Positions 16,168 through 24,359 of a DNA stretch of 38,359 nucleotides are shown in pieces. The stretch comes from Bacteroidales bacterium (lineage in GTDB: Bacteria; Bacteroidota; Bacteroidia; Bacteroidales; Muribaculaceae): NCBI GenBank assembly GCA_004553485.1, contig SFLG01000029.1, positions 1 to 38,359 on the forward strand, read 5' to 3'. Below the pieces are notes generated by a model. That model was given only the letters and a program-made list of their open reading frames with translations. It made no database searches and was not told where the DNA came from. A program made the translations under genes and the position numbers. Position 1 is the stretch's first letter, and each line of letters starts with the position of its first letter.

Positions 16168-18102
16168 ATGGATACGAATGGATTTTTTCGCGTAGCCGCC
16201 GCCGTGCCCCGCGTGACTATCGGCGACCCCGCCGCCAACGTTCAGGAGATAGGCCTGCTTTTACAGGAGCTGGAGAACGAGGGCGTCGAGCTGGCCGTTT
16301 TTCCCGAAATGTGCATAACCGGCTACACCTGCGCCGACCTCTTCCACAACACCACCCTGCTTGACGACAGCGACAAGGCCCTCGCCGACCTGGCCGCGCA
16401 GACCGGCGGCAGCGACGTCGCCTGTGTCGTCGGCGCTCCGGTGCGCGTGGACGGCTCGCTGTACAACTGCGCCGTCTACATCCACAACGGCCGCCTGCTG
16501 GCCGTCATCCCCAAAAGCTACATCCCCAACTACAACGAATTTTACGAGCGTCGCTGGTGGCGCTCGGGCGCCGGCATGGCCAACCGCACCATCAGTCTGG
16601 CCGGGCAGGAGGTGACCTTCGGTGTAGGCCAGCTGGTCGAAGTGGGCGGTGTAAAGACCGGCGCCGAGATTTGCGAGGACCTGTGGGTACCCGAGCCGCC
16701 GAGCGTACGCGCCGCGCTGGCCGGTGCCGAGGTGCTGGTGAACCTGTCGGCAAGCGATGCCCTGACGGGCAAATACGACTATGTGCGCAACCTTGTCACC
16801 AGCCAGAGCGCCCGGTGCATAGCCGGATACGTCTATGCCTCGGCCGGGGTCGGCGAGTCGTCCACCGACCTGGTGTTTGACGGCATCGGCCTTATCGCCG
16901 CCAACGGCCGTCTTCACGACGAGCTCGACCGCTGGAGCACCCAGCCGCAGTATGCCGTCGCCGACATCGACATCGAGGCCCTGCGCCGCGACCGCCTGCA
17001 CCTGACATCCTTTGCCGACTGCGCCGCCAACGCCGGCGCGAACTACCCCGTCTCGGCCTCGGCCGGCTCGGCCGGGCTGTCGCGCGCCGACCTGCGCTGC
17101 AAAATCAACCCCACACCTTTTGTCCCGGCCGACGGCCCCGACCTCGACAGCCGCTGCCGCGAGATTGTCAACATCCAGGCGGCCGGCCTGGCGCGCCGTC
17201 TGCGCTTCACCCGCTGCCGCTCGCTCGTGATAGGCATATCCGGCGGGCTCGACTCGACGCTGGCGCTGTTGGTGGCCGTGGAGGCCTTTGACCGCCTCAA
17301 CCTCGACCGCAGCGGCATCACCGGCGTGACGATGCCCGGCTTCGGCACCACGGGGCGCACTCACGACAATGCCGTGGCCCTGATGGAGACACTTGGCGTG
17401 AGCATCCGCGAAATTTCCATTGTGCCGGCTGTTGAGCAGCATTTCCGCGACATCGACCACGACCCCGCGGTACACGACGTCACCTACGAGAACGCCCAGG
17501 CCCGTCAGCGCACCTACCTGCTGATGGACATCGCCAACCAGACGGGCGGACTGGTGCTGGGGACGGGCGACCTCAGCGAGCTGGCCCTGGGCTGGGCGAC
17601 GTACAACGGCGACCACATGTCGATGTACGGCGTCAACGCCGGCGTCCCCAAGACCCTTGTGCGACACCTCGTGCGCTGGTTTGCCGGACGCGACGACGCG
17701 TCGTCCGACATCCTCTACGACATCTCCGACACCCCCATCAGCCCCGAGCTCATCCCCGCCAACACCGACGGCACAATCGAGCAGAAGACCGAGGACCTGG
17801 TGGGCCCGTACGAGCTGCACGACTTCTTCCTGTACTACATGCTGCGCTACGGCTTCAGCCCCTCGCGCATCTTCTTCCTGGCTCGACACGCCTTTGCCGG
17901 CAGATACACCGCCGAGGTTATACTGAAGTGGGAGCGCGTGTTCTTCCGCCGCTTCTTCGCCCAGCAGTTCAAGCGCAGCTGCCTCCCCGACGGCCCCAAG
18001 GTGGGCTCGGTATGCCTCTCGCCCCGAGGCGATTGGCGCATGCCCTCCGACATCTCGTCGCAGGCATGGCTCGCCGACCTCGACTCCATCCGCCCGGCCT
18101 GA
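16168..18102 (+). CDS. nadE: Glutamine-dependent NAD+ synthase
   Basis: A 644-residue two-domain NAD+ synthetase that amidates nicotinic acid adenine dinucleotide using glutamine. The N-terminal nitrilase-type glutaminase has its triad Glu47 (VFPEMCITGY), Lys116 (IPKSYIPNYNEFYE) and Cys169 (GAEICEDLWVP). The C-terminal synthetase has the ATP pyrophosphatase motif SGGLDST at 358-364 and the TGDLSELALGW segment. Length matches the long NadE form (about 640-680). It follows the zinc-ribbon gene by 38 nt. The stop codon at 18100-18102 lies only 3 nt before the -33 element of the thiamine operon, so the two units are closely packed. Confidence 0.97.
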   Translation: MDTNGFFRVAAAVPRVTIGDPAANVQEIGLLLQELENEGVELAVFPEMCITGYTCADLFHNTTLLDDSDKALADLAAQTGGSDVACVVGAPVRVDGSLYNCAVYIHNGRLLAVIPKSYIPNYNEFYERRWWRSGAGMANRTISLAGQEVTFGVGQLVEVGGVKTGAEICEDLWVPEPPSVRAALAGAEVLVNLSASDALTGKYDYVRNLVTSQSARCIAGYVYASAGVGESSTDLVFDGIGLIAANGRLHDELDRWSTQPQYAVADIDIEALRRDRLHLTSFADCAANAGANYPVSASAGSAGLSRADLRCKINPTPFVPADGPDLDSRCREIVNIQAAGLARRLRFTRCRSLVIGISGGLDSTLALLVAVEAFDRLNLDRSGITGVTMPGFGTTGRTHDNAVALMETLGVSIREISIVPAVEQHFRDIDHDPAVHDVTYENAQARQRTYLLMDIANQTGGLVLGTGDLSELALGWATYNGDHMSMYGVNAGVPKTLVRHLVRWFAGRDDASSDILYDISDTPISPELIPANTDGTIEQKTEDLVGPYELHDFFLYYMLRYGFSPSRIFFLARHAFAGRYTAEVILKWERVFFRRFFAQQFKRSCLPDGPKVGSVCLSPRGDWRMPSDISSQAWLADLDSIRPA

Positions 18103-18105
18103 GAA

Positions 18106-18137
18106 TTTGGCCGTTAACAAAAAAATATATACTTTTG
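18106..18137 (+). promoter_or_regulatory. Promoter of the TPP-riboswitch operon
   Basis: TTTG at 18106-18109, a 20-nt spacer and TACTTTTG at 18130-18137 form a full match to the Bacteroidota promoter. Transcription should start near 18144, about 45 nt before the riboswitch aptamer. Confidence 0.7.
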
Positions 18138-18186
18138 CGCCGTCGACGGAGGCCTGTCCCCCGTCAAGAGTTCATACACATAATTA

Positions 18187-18266
18187 TTAGGGGTGCCAAC
18201 CCGCCTTGCGGTAGGCTGAGATCATACCCTTTGAACCTGATCCGGGTAATACCGGCGTAGTGAAAA
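18187..18266 (+). promoter_or_regulatory. TPP riboswitch (THI element)
   Basis: The conserved parts of the thiamine pyrophosphate aptamer are present in order: AGGGGTGCC at 18189-18197, the pyrimidine-sensing GGCTGAGATCATACCC around 18214-18229, and GAACCTGATCCGGGTAATACCGGCGTAGTGAA at the 3' side (a few bases longer than shown in any single motif). The 3' end is within about 8 nt of the TonB-receptor ATG at 18273, so ligand binding most likely acts on translation start. TPP binding is expected to switch the operon off. Confidence 0.93.
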
Positions 18267-18272
18267 TTTTTT

Positions 18273-20495
18273 ATGAAGAACCTTATTCTTCCCGCGGCTG
18301 TCATCGCCATGACAGCCGTCCCGGCAGTGTATGCCCAGAGCGACAGCACCGCCATTGTCCTCCGCGATGTGGAGGTAGTCGCAAACCGTGCCGACCAGAA
18401 GACCCCCGTGGCCTACAACAACGTGTCGAAGAGCGAGCTCGAACGCTACAACGACGGTCGCGACATCACTTATCTGCTCAATTTCACACCTTCGCTGATC
18501 ACCACCTCCGACGCCGGCTCCGGCATCGGCTACACGTCGTTGCGCGTACGCGGCACCGATGCCTCGCGCATCAACATCACCGCCAACGGCATCCCCGTCA
18601 ACGACTCGGAGAGCCACAACGTCTACTGGGTCAACATGCCCGACTTTGCCTCGTCGCTGCGCGACGTGCAGATACAGCGCGGCGTCGGCACATCGGTAAA
18701 CGGCGCGGCGGCTTTTGGCGCCAGCATCAACATGATCACCGACGCGCCCTCCGAGGACCCGTACGCCGAGCTGTCGGGAGCCTACGGCTCGTACAACACC
18801 AACCGCGAGACGCTGCGCGTGGGCTCGGGTCTGCTAGGCGGCCACTGGTCGTTCGACGCCCGCCTGTCGCACCTCAGCTCGGACGGCTACATCGACCGCG
18901 CCACCTCCAAGCTGTGGAGCTACTTCGGGCAGGCCGCCTACCGCAACCGCGGCACGCTGCTGCGCTTCATCGCCTTCGGCGGCAAGGAGGAGACCTACAT
19001 GGCTTGGGAGTACCCCAGCCTCGGGGATATCGAGAAGTACGGCCGCCGCTACAATCCGTCCGGCAAGTACACCGACAAGGACGGCAAAACGGCCTACTAC
19101 GCCGACCAGAAGGACAACTTCATCCAGCACCACTTCCAGCTGCACCTGTCGCAGATGTTGGGCGAATACTGGCGTATGAGCGCCGCCCTGCACTACACCG
19201 ACGACTACGGCTACTACAACCAGTACAAGACCCGTCGCACCCTGGTGGAGTACGGCCTCAGCGACTATGTCAACGACAAGGGCGAGACGGTGGAGAAGTC
19301 TGACCTTGTCCGACTCAAATACAACGACAACGGCTTTGGCGGCGGCGTGGTTAACTTCAACTACCAGCAGGGCCACTGGAACGCCACCTTCGGCGGCGGC
19401 GCCCACTACTTCCACGGCCACCACTTCGGCCGCATAGCATGGGTGCGCAACTACGTCGGCCCCATCGACCCGCTGCAGGAGTACTACAACAACACGGGCA
19501 AGAAGTTCGACTCGAACATCTTCGGCCGCGCCACCTACGACATCAACAGCAAGTTCTCGGTCTTCGCCGACCTGCAGTACCGCCACATCCACTACACCAT
19601 CAGCGGATGCTCGGACAACTACGACTGGAACATCGGCGACATGGCCGTCCTTGACGTGCGCCGCGACTGGAACTTCTTCAACCCCAAGGCCGGCCTGAAC
19701 TTCACCACCGGCAACCACCGCGCCTTTGCCTCGTGGAGCGTAGCACACCGCGAGCCCGTCCGCGACAACTTCACCGACGGCGACCGCAACCACGACCCGG
19801 ATGCCGAGCGCCTCTTCGACTACGAGCTGGGATATGCCTACAACGCCAAGCTCTTCAGTGTCGGCGTCAACCTCTACTACATGGACTACAAGGACCAGCT
19901 CGTCGTCACCGGACAGCTGTCGGACACCGGCAACCCCCTCAGCGTCAACGTACCCAAGTCGTACCGCATGGGCATCGAGCTGCAAGGCGCCCTCCGTCCC
20001 GTCAGCTGGTTCGACTGGCAGATCAACGCCACTCTCTCGCGCAACCGCATCAAAAACTTTGTCGAGTACATCTACGAGGACGAGTGGACCAACCCCATAA
20101 CCTTTGACCGCGGCGACACGCCCATCGCCTTCTCGCCCGACTTTGTCCTGCACAACGCCTTCAACTTCCACGTCGCCGGCTTCGACGCCTCGCTCGAGAG
20201 CCGCTACATCAGCAAACAGTACATGAACAACGCCCGCAGCGAGGACACCACCCTCGACTCGTACTTTGTCAGCGACCTGCACCTGGGCTATACCTTCAAG
20301 AAAATCGCCGGCATAAAGAAACTGCACGTTGGCTTCTCGATCTACAACCTCTTCAACGAGAAATACTTCAACAACGGCTATGCCGGCGCCGGCTACTACA
20401 AGGGCGACAACGGCGAACCCGTCATCTACCGCTACGCCGGTTACTCGGCCCAGGCCCCGACCCACGTATCGGCCAACGTTTCACTGTCATTCTGA
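18273..20495 (+). CDS. TonB-dependent outer membrane receptor, probably for thiamine
   Basis: A 740-residue TonB-dependent receptor. Signal peptide 1-21 (cleavage after AYA), a TonB-box-like stretch at about 28-36 (IVLRDVEVV), a plug domain at about 40-155 with LRVRGTDASRINITANGIP, and a 22-strand barrel ending in THVSANVSLSF with terminal Phe. No carboxypeptidase-like N-terminal domain, so it is not SusC-type. Substrate is inferred from context: it is directly under a TPP riboswitch and is followed after 6 nt by a PnuT-like transporter, the known Bacteroidota thiamine-uptake arrangement. It would use energy from an ExbB/ExbD/TonB complex such as that encoded at 28400-31771. Confidence 0.92.
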   Translation: MKNLILPAAVIAMTAVPAVYAQSDSTAIVLRDVEVVANRADQKTPVAYNNVSKSELERYNDGRDITYLLNFTPSLITTSDAGSGIGYTSLRVRGTDASRINITANGIPVNDSESHNVYWVNMPDFASSLRDVQIQRGVGTSVNGAAAFGASINMITDAPSEDPYAELSGAYGSYNTNRETLRVGSGLLGGHWSFDARLSHLSSDGYIDRATSKLWSYFGQAAYRNRGTLLRFIAFGGKEETYMAWEYPSLGDIEKYGRRYNPSGKYTDKDGKTAYYADQKDNFIQHHFQLHLSQMLGEYWRMSAALHYTDDYGYYNQYKTRRTLVEYGLSDYVNDKGETVEKSDLVRLKYNDNGFGGGVVNFNYQQGHWNATFGGGAHYFHGHHFGRIAWVRNYVGPIDPLQEYYNNTGKKFDSNIFGRATYDINSKFSVFADLQYRHIHYTISGCSDNYDWNIGDMAVLDVRRDWNFFNPKAGLNFTTGNHRAFASWSVAHREPVRDNFTDGDRNHDPDAERLFDYELGYAYNAKLFSVGVNLYYMDYKDQLVVTGQLSDTGNPLSVNVPKSYRMGIELQGALRPVSWFDWQINATLSRNRIKNFVEYIYEDEWTNPITFDRGDTPIAFSPDFVLHNAFNFHVAGFDASLESRYISKQYMNNARSEDTTLDSYFVSDLHLGYTFKKIAGIKKLHVGFSIYNLFNEKYFNNGYAGAGYYKGDNGEPVIYRYAGYSAQAPTHVSANVSLSF

Positions 20496-20501
20496 CCACG
20501 G

Positions 20502-21161
20502 ATGGACTTTGCCCGCATTCTCGAGATTTTCGGCTTCATCGTCGGTCTGGCCTACCTGTGGTGGGAGTACCACGCCGACGCACGCGTGTGGATCGCCTCG
20601 GTGATCATGCCCGCGATATCGATATGGATATATTTCTCGAAGGGCATCTACGCCGACTTCGCCATCAACATCTACTACCTCGTCATCGCCGTCTACGGCT
20701 ACATAGCCTGGAAACACGGCTTCGGCGACAAAAAGGATAAAAAACCGCGCGCCATCACGCACACCCCGCTGCCCGTATGGGCCGGGGTGGCCGTCGCGGC
20801 GGCGGCGCTGTGGCTGCTGCTCTTCTTCGTGCTCAACCACTACACCGACTCCACCATCCCCCGCCTCGACGCCTTCACCACCGCCCTCTCCGTGGTAGCC
20901 ATGTGGATGATGGCCCGCAAATATGCCGAGCAATGGCTCGTCTGGCTCGTCGTCGACATCGTCAGCACCGGCCTCTACATCTACAAAGGCCTCATCTTCT
21001 ACCCCATCCTCTACGCCGCCTACTCCGTCATCGCCATCCTCGGCTACCGCAAATGGCTCACCCTGATGAAGTCCCCCACCCCCCGCCACACCCCCCCTCA
21101 CTTCGGCTCGCCTTCTACCACCGACACCCCAAAACCTCCCCCGCTCCCAACCCTCCCATAA
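20502..21161 (+). CDS. pnuT: PnuC-family transporter, probably thiamine (PnuT)
   Basis: A 219-residue integral membrane protein of the PnuC family with about seven hydrophobic helices, including LEIFGFIVGLAYLWWEYHA near the start and the conserved WLVWLVVDIVSTGLYIYKG segment. PnuC proteins carry nicotinamide riboside by facilitated diffusion with intracellular trapping; the PnuT branch carries thiamine, and the TPP riboswitch and receptor upstream point to that branch. After YRKWLTLMKS, where family members usually end, there is a tail of about 28 residues rich in Pro, Thr and Ser coded by C-rich DNA, which looks like a lost stop codon. No thiamine pyrophosphokinase gene follows. Confidence 0.87.
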   Translation: MDFARILEIFGFIVGLAYLWWEYHADARVWIASVIMPAISIWIYFSKGIYADFAINIYYLVIAVYGYIAWKHGFGDKKDKKPRAITHTPLPVWAGVAVAAAALWLLLFFVLNHYTDSTIPRLDAFTTALSVVAMWMMARKYAEQWLVWLVVDIVSTGLYIYKGLIFYPILYAAYSVIAILGYRKWLTLMKSPTPRHTPPHFGSPSTTDTPKPPPLPTLP

Positions 21162-21187
21162 CTCCCAACCCTTCCCCATAAATAAGT

Positions 21188-21225
21188 CGGGCGCTGCTGT
21201 TTTCCCTGTCGCGCCCGTTTTTTTT
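21188..21225 (+). terminator. Terminator of the thiamine operon
   Basis: Stem CGGGCGC (21188-21194) with GCGCCCG (21211-21217), then eight T residues at 21218-21225. It lies 27 nt after the pnuT stop. Confidence 0.85.
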
Positions 21226-21238
21226 AAAATATTAGTCA

Positions 21239-21276
21239 CAAAGTTACTGCACTTTTGCAAAAATGCAGTAACTTTG
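21239..21276. repeat. 13-bp inverted repeat carrying outward -7 boxes
   Basis: CAAAGTTACTGCA at 21239-21251 is perfectly repeated in inverse as TGCAGTAACTTTG at 21264-21276, with a 12-nt centre that includes TTTTGCAAAA. Each arm contains TAACTTTG reading outward (plus strand 21269-21276, minus strand 21239-21246), the Bacteroidota -7 motif. The plus-strand box would serve the small gene at 21303. The same region opens two overlapping short peptides that both begin MQKCSNF, one on each strand, as a trivial result of the symmetry. Confidence 0.7.
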
Positions 21277-21302
21277 GCATATCATACAAAAATGTATTGA
21301 AC

Positions 21303-21485
21303 ATGGACTTTGACGATTTCTTATTATTCAACGCACTCTGCGATGACTGCGATAGGCCTAAGTCTGCCAAGCCAAAGCCACAGCGCAAACCCGGCCTTAC
21401 GCCTCTGAAAGATGTGTTTGGCTCCATATTAGCAGTCATTGCACTCATCGCATTAATCATTATGAATATATGCATACTCTTTTAA
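21303..21485 (+). CDS. Small hypothetical membrane protein
   Basis: A 60-residue protein: an acidic N-terminus (MDFDDFLLFNALCDDCD), a basic proline-rich middle (KSAKPKPQRKP, about 20-30) and one hydrophobic helix at about 39-60 that runs to the very C-terminus. This layout suggests a single-pass, tail-anchored membrane protein with the N-terminus inside. A CDDCD motif could bind metal, but this is only a pattern. The ATG at 21303 is preferred over one at 21255 because the latter lies inside the inverted repeat. A TAACTTTG -7 box ends 26 nt upstream. Codon use is AT-richer than the neighbours. No family recognised; a chance ORF is possible. Confidence 0.5.
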   Translation: MDFDDFLLFNALCDDCDRPKSAKPKPQRKPGLTPLKDVFGSILAVIALIALIIMNICILF

Positions 21486-21560
21486 TTGCATATATACTCT
21501 GATTAAATGCAGGCTCACTTTAATTAAATGCACACTTTAATTGCAGGCGCACTATGAGGG
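21486..21560. repeat. AT-rich short tandem repeats
   Basis: Related words follow one another: ATTAAATGCAGGCTCACTTTA, then ATTAAATGCACACTTTA, then ATTGCAGGCGCACTATGA, with a more distant copy TTTAATTGCATATATACTCT before them. Units are 17-22 bp. A hairpin CACCCTC-cctt-GAGGGTG follows at about 21572-21590. Nothing coding is supported between 21486 and the terminator at 21636. Confidence 0.5.
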
Positions 21561-21635
21561 ACACCGCGAAATCACCCTCCCCTTGAGGGTGGCTTAGAGC
21601 ATGTCCCACAAATTTCTGACCGACATAATATACAC

Positions 21636-21679
21636 AAAGCGGACGCCCTTTCCCGGGTTGGGAGAGGGCGTCCGCTTTT
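21636..21679. terminator. Strong bidirectional terminator after nqrF
   Basis: A perfect 14-bp stem, AAAGCGGACGCCCT at 21636-21649 with AGGGCGTCCGCTTT at 21665-21678. T runs lie at the 3' ends on both strands (TTTT on plus, TTTGTG on minus). It ends the nqr operon, whose last gene stops at 21730, and insulates it from the small gene on the other strand. Confidence 0.85.
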
Positions 21680-21729
21680 GGTGCCGGCCGGAAGGTGGCC
21701 GGGAGATGGGGTGCCTTTCGCGAGCGGGG

Positions 21730-23040
21730 TTAGCCGCCGAAGTTGTCGTAGTGGATCATTTCGGGAGGAACGCCGAGGCTGTCGAGCATCTTGTTGACGG
21801 CGGCCGACATGGGGCCGGGGCCGCACATGTAGTACTCGATGTCTTCGGGGTCGGGGTGGTCCTTGAGGTAGGTGTCGTAGATGACCTGGTGCACGAAGCC
21901 GGGGGTGTAGGCTACGCCGGCGGCATCGGCGGCGGGGTCGGGACGGTCAAGAGCCAGGTGGAAATGGAAGTTGGGGAAGTCCTTTTCGAGCTGCAGGAAG
22001 TCGTCGAGGTAGAACACTTCGTTGAGGGCGCGGGCACCGTAGAAGTAGTTCATGACGCGGTCGGTGCAGTGCAGGGTCTTTGTCATGTACATAATCTGGG
22101 CGCGCAGGGGAGCCATGCCGGCGCCGCCGCCTATCCACATCATCTCTGCCTTGGAGTTGAGGATGGGGTGGAAGTCGCCGTAGGGACCCGACATGAGCAC
22201 CTTGTCGCCGGGTTTGAGGGTGAAGATGTAGCTCGAGGCTATGCCGGGCATGACATCCTGGAAGCCCACCTGGGGCTTGGGTTTGAAGGGCGGAGTGGCG
22301 ATGCGCACGGTGAGCATTATCACATCGCCCTCGTCGGGATAGTTGGCCATCGAATAGGCGCGCACGGTGGTCTCCTCGTTGCGGCACTTCAGGCCGAACA
22401 GCCCGAATTTCTCCCATGCCGGCAGATACTCGGCACCGATGCTGTCCTTGTCGATGTCGGTATTGTAGTCCATCGTGAAGGGCGGAATCTTGATCTGGGC
22501 GTACGAGCCGGGCATGAAGTCCATGTGCTCGCCGGCGGGCAGAGCCACAATAAACTCCTTGATGAAGGTGGCCACGTTTTTGTTGGAGATGACAGTGCAC
22601 TCCCACTCCTTGACGGACAGTACCGATGCGGGCACCTTGATTGCCATATCCTGCTTGACCTTGACCTGGCATCCGAGACGCCAGTGGTCCTTGACCTCGC
22701 GGCGTGTGAAGTGCACGGCCTCGGTGGGCAGGATGTCGCCGCCACCGCTTGTCACCTGCACGCGGCACTGGCCGCAGCTGCCCTTGCCGCCGCATGCCGA
22801 CGGCAGGAAGACGTCCTTGGATGCCAGCGACGACAGCAGCGAGCCGCCGGCGGGGACAGCGATATCGGTCTCGTCGTTTATGTTGATGTTGACGTCGCCG
22901 CTCTTCACCATAAACTTTTTGGCGATAAGCAGCAGTACCACAAGCACCACCGTCACAAGCAAGAATATGCCTGTTCCGGCCAGTACCGTCAGCGTGGCGG
23001 GGTCGGCCGCCAGGCAGATTGTTGTCAAAACTTTGTCCAT
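21730..23040 (-). CDS. nqrF: Na+-NQR subunit F (NADH-oxidising flavoprotein)
   Basis: A 436-residue subunit that accepts electrons from NADH in the sodium-pumping NADH:quinone oxidoreductase. One N-terminal membrane helix (about 17-41) precedes a 2Fe-2S ferredoxin domain with Cys83, Cys89, Cys92 and Cys124 in the CX5CX2CX31C spacing. The reductase part has the FAD motif RAYSMANYP and the NAD-binding region with MWIGGGAGMAPLRAQ and a C-terminal YMCGPGPM. All expected residues are present and the length is about 30 residues above V. cholerae NqrF. It is the last gene of the operon, 12 nt after nqrE. Confidence 0.97.
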   Translation of the reverse strand: MDKVLTTICLAADPATLTVLAGTGIFLLVTVVLVVLLLIAKKFMVKSGDVNININDETDIAVPAGGSLLSSLASKDVFLPSACGGKGSCGQCRVQVTSGGGDILPTEAVHFTRREVKDHWRLGCQVKVKQDMAIKVPASVLSVKEWECTVISNKNVATFIKEFIVALPAGEHMDFMPGSYAQIKIPPFTMDYNTDIDKDSIGAEYLPAWEKFGLFGLKCRNEETTVRAYSMANYPDEGDVIMLTVRIATPPFKPKPQVGFQDVMPGIASSYIFTLKPGDKVLMSGPYGDFHPILNSKAEMMWIGGGAGMAPLRAQIMYMTKTLHCTDRVMNYFYGARALNEVFYLDDFLQLEKDFPNFHFHLALDRPDPAADAAGVAYTPGFVHQVIYDTYLKDHPDPEDIEYYMCGPGPMSAAVNKMLDSLGVPPEMIHYDNFGG

Positions 23041-23052
23041 ATCCTTGCCTGT

Positions 23053-23670
23053 TTAGATTTTAATACCGAGGAAGCTCATAAAGGCTATGCCCATCAGGGC
23101 GGTCATGATGAAAGTTATGCCTATGCCGCGCAGAGGCTTGGGGATGTTGGAGTGCGACTGCAGACGCTCGCGTATGGCAGCCAGGGCGACGATGGCCAGC
23201 AACCATCCCAGGCCCCAGCCGGCTCCGGCGCACACTGCCGTCCATACCGACGGGAACGACCGCTGCTCCATGAACAGCGAGCCGCCGAGGATGGCGCAGT
23301 TGACGGCGATAAGCGGCAGAAAGATACCCAACTGCGAGTACAGGGCCGGCATATACTTCTCTACGGTCATCTCCACCAGCTGTGTCATCGAGGCAATGAC
23401 GGCGATAAACATTATCAGCGACAGGAAGCTGAGGTCGACCTGCGCGTATTCCGGGCCGAGCCACGAAAGGGCGCCGGGTCGCAGGACGTAGGTCTCGAGC
23501 AGATAGTTGACGGGCAGTGTCACCACAAGCATGAATGTGACGGCGACGCCCAGGCCCAGTGCCGTGCGCACATTCTTGCTCACCGCAAGGAACGAGCACA
23601 TGCCCAGGAAGTAGGCGAATATCATGTTGTCGATAAAAATCGACCTTATGAACAGATTCAGATTTTCCAT
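23053..23670 (-). CDS. nqrE: Na+-NQR subunit E
   Basis: A 205-residue membrane protein with six predicted helices, of standard NqrE length. It begins MENLNLFIRSIFIDNMIFAY and contains FLGMCSFLAVSKN. NqrE and NqrD are homologous, arranged in inverted topology, and carry the Cys residues that hold an iron centre between them in the membrane. Cys26 of this protein (GMCSF) sits in the expected first-helix position. Lies 12 nt before nqrF and 59 nt after nqrD. Confidence 0.96.
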   Translation of the reverse strand: MENLNLFIRSIFIDNMIFAYFLGMCSFLAVSKNVRTALGLGVAVTFMLVVTLPVNYLLETYVLRPGALSWLGPEYAQVDLSFLSLIMFIAVIASMTQLVEMTVEKYMPALYSQLGIFLPLIAVNCAILGGSLFMEQRSFPSVWTAVCAGAGWGLGWLLAIVALAAIRERLQSHSNIPKPLRGIGITFIMTALMGIAFMSFLGIKI

Positions 23671-23729
23671 TTCTTGATTCTTAGTAGGTCAAAGAAAGTG
23701 TATGATTCTATCGGCTTAAAACGCTGCTG

Positions 23730-24356
23730 TCATTTCTCCTGCAGCTCCTTGTTGCGGGCACGGTGCACCCAGATTATGCAGGCCACGACAACCAGTGCCA
23801 TCGGGGGCAGAATCATCAGGCCGTTGTTCTGGTACCCGGCATCGTATAGGGCCTGGGGTATAACCTGCACGCCCAGGAGCGTGCCCGAGCCGAGCAGCTC
23901 GCGGAAGAAGGCCACGATAACCAGTATTGTGGCATAGCCCAGACCGTTGCCCACGCCATCGAGGAACGACGGCCAGGGGCGGTTTTGCATCGCGAAGGCC
24001 TCGAGGCGGCCCATCAGGATGCAGTTGGTGATGATGAGGCCGACAAACACCGACAGCTGACGCGACACGTCGTAGGCGTATGCCTCGAGCAGCTGGTTGA
24101 CGATTACCACCAGGGCGGCCACCACAACAAGCTGCACGATGATGCGCACGTTGACGGGGATGGTCTTGCGTATCAGCGAGATAATCACCGACGCGAAGGC
24201 CAGCACGGCTATGACACTGATGCCCATCACTATCGCAGGCTCGAGCTTGGCGGTGACGGCCAGGGCCGAGCAGATGCCAAGCACCTGCACTATCACAGGA
24301 TTGTCCTTGGACAGCGGATTAAAGAATACCGCCGAGTTTTTTACTTTTTCTGCCAT
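23730..24356 (-). CDS. nqrD: Na+-NQR subunit D
   Basis: A 208-residue membrane subunit with six predicted helices. It opens with FFNPLSKDNPVIVQVLGICSALAV, the usual NqrD N-terminus with the cysteine (GICSAL) proposed to bind the intramembrane iron together with NqrE. A second conserved element is TNCILMGRLEAFAM in the middle. Start codon is 3 nt after the nqrC stop, consistent with translational coupling. Confidence 0.96.
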   Translation of the reverse strand: MAEKVKNSAVFFNPLSKDNPVIVQVLGICSALAVTAKLEPAIVMGISVIAVLAFASVIISLIRKTIPVNVRIIVQLVVVAALVVIVNQLLEAYAYDVSRQLSVFVGLIITNCILMGRLEAFAMQNRPWPSFLDGVGNGLGYATILVIVAFFRELLGSGTLLGVQVIPQALYDAGYQNNGLMILPPMALVVVACIIWVHRARNKELQEK

Positions 24357-24359
24357 GGT

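Noticed and set aside
16261..18120. 619-residue open frame antisense to nadE
   Set aside because: Shadow of nadE with low-complexity translation; the sense frame has all catalytic residues.
18834..20465. 543-residue open frame antisense to the TonB receptor
   Set aside because: Val/Ala-rich shadow; the sense gene is clear.
21239..21276. Invertible (phase-variable) promoter
   Set aside because: The centre between arms is only 12 nt, too short for a site-specific inversion, and no invertase is encoded nearby.
21601..23937. 778-residue plus-strand frame across nqrF, nqrE and nqrD
   Set aside because: Runs antisense over three conserved genes and their gaps; His/Gly-rich nonsense.
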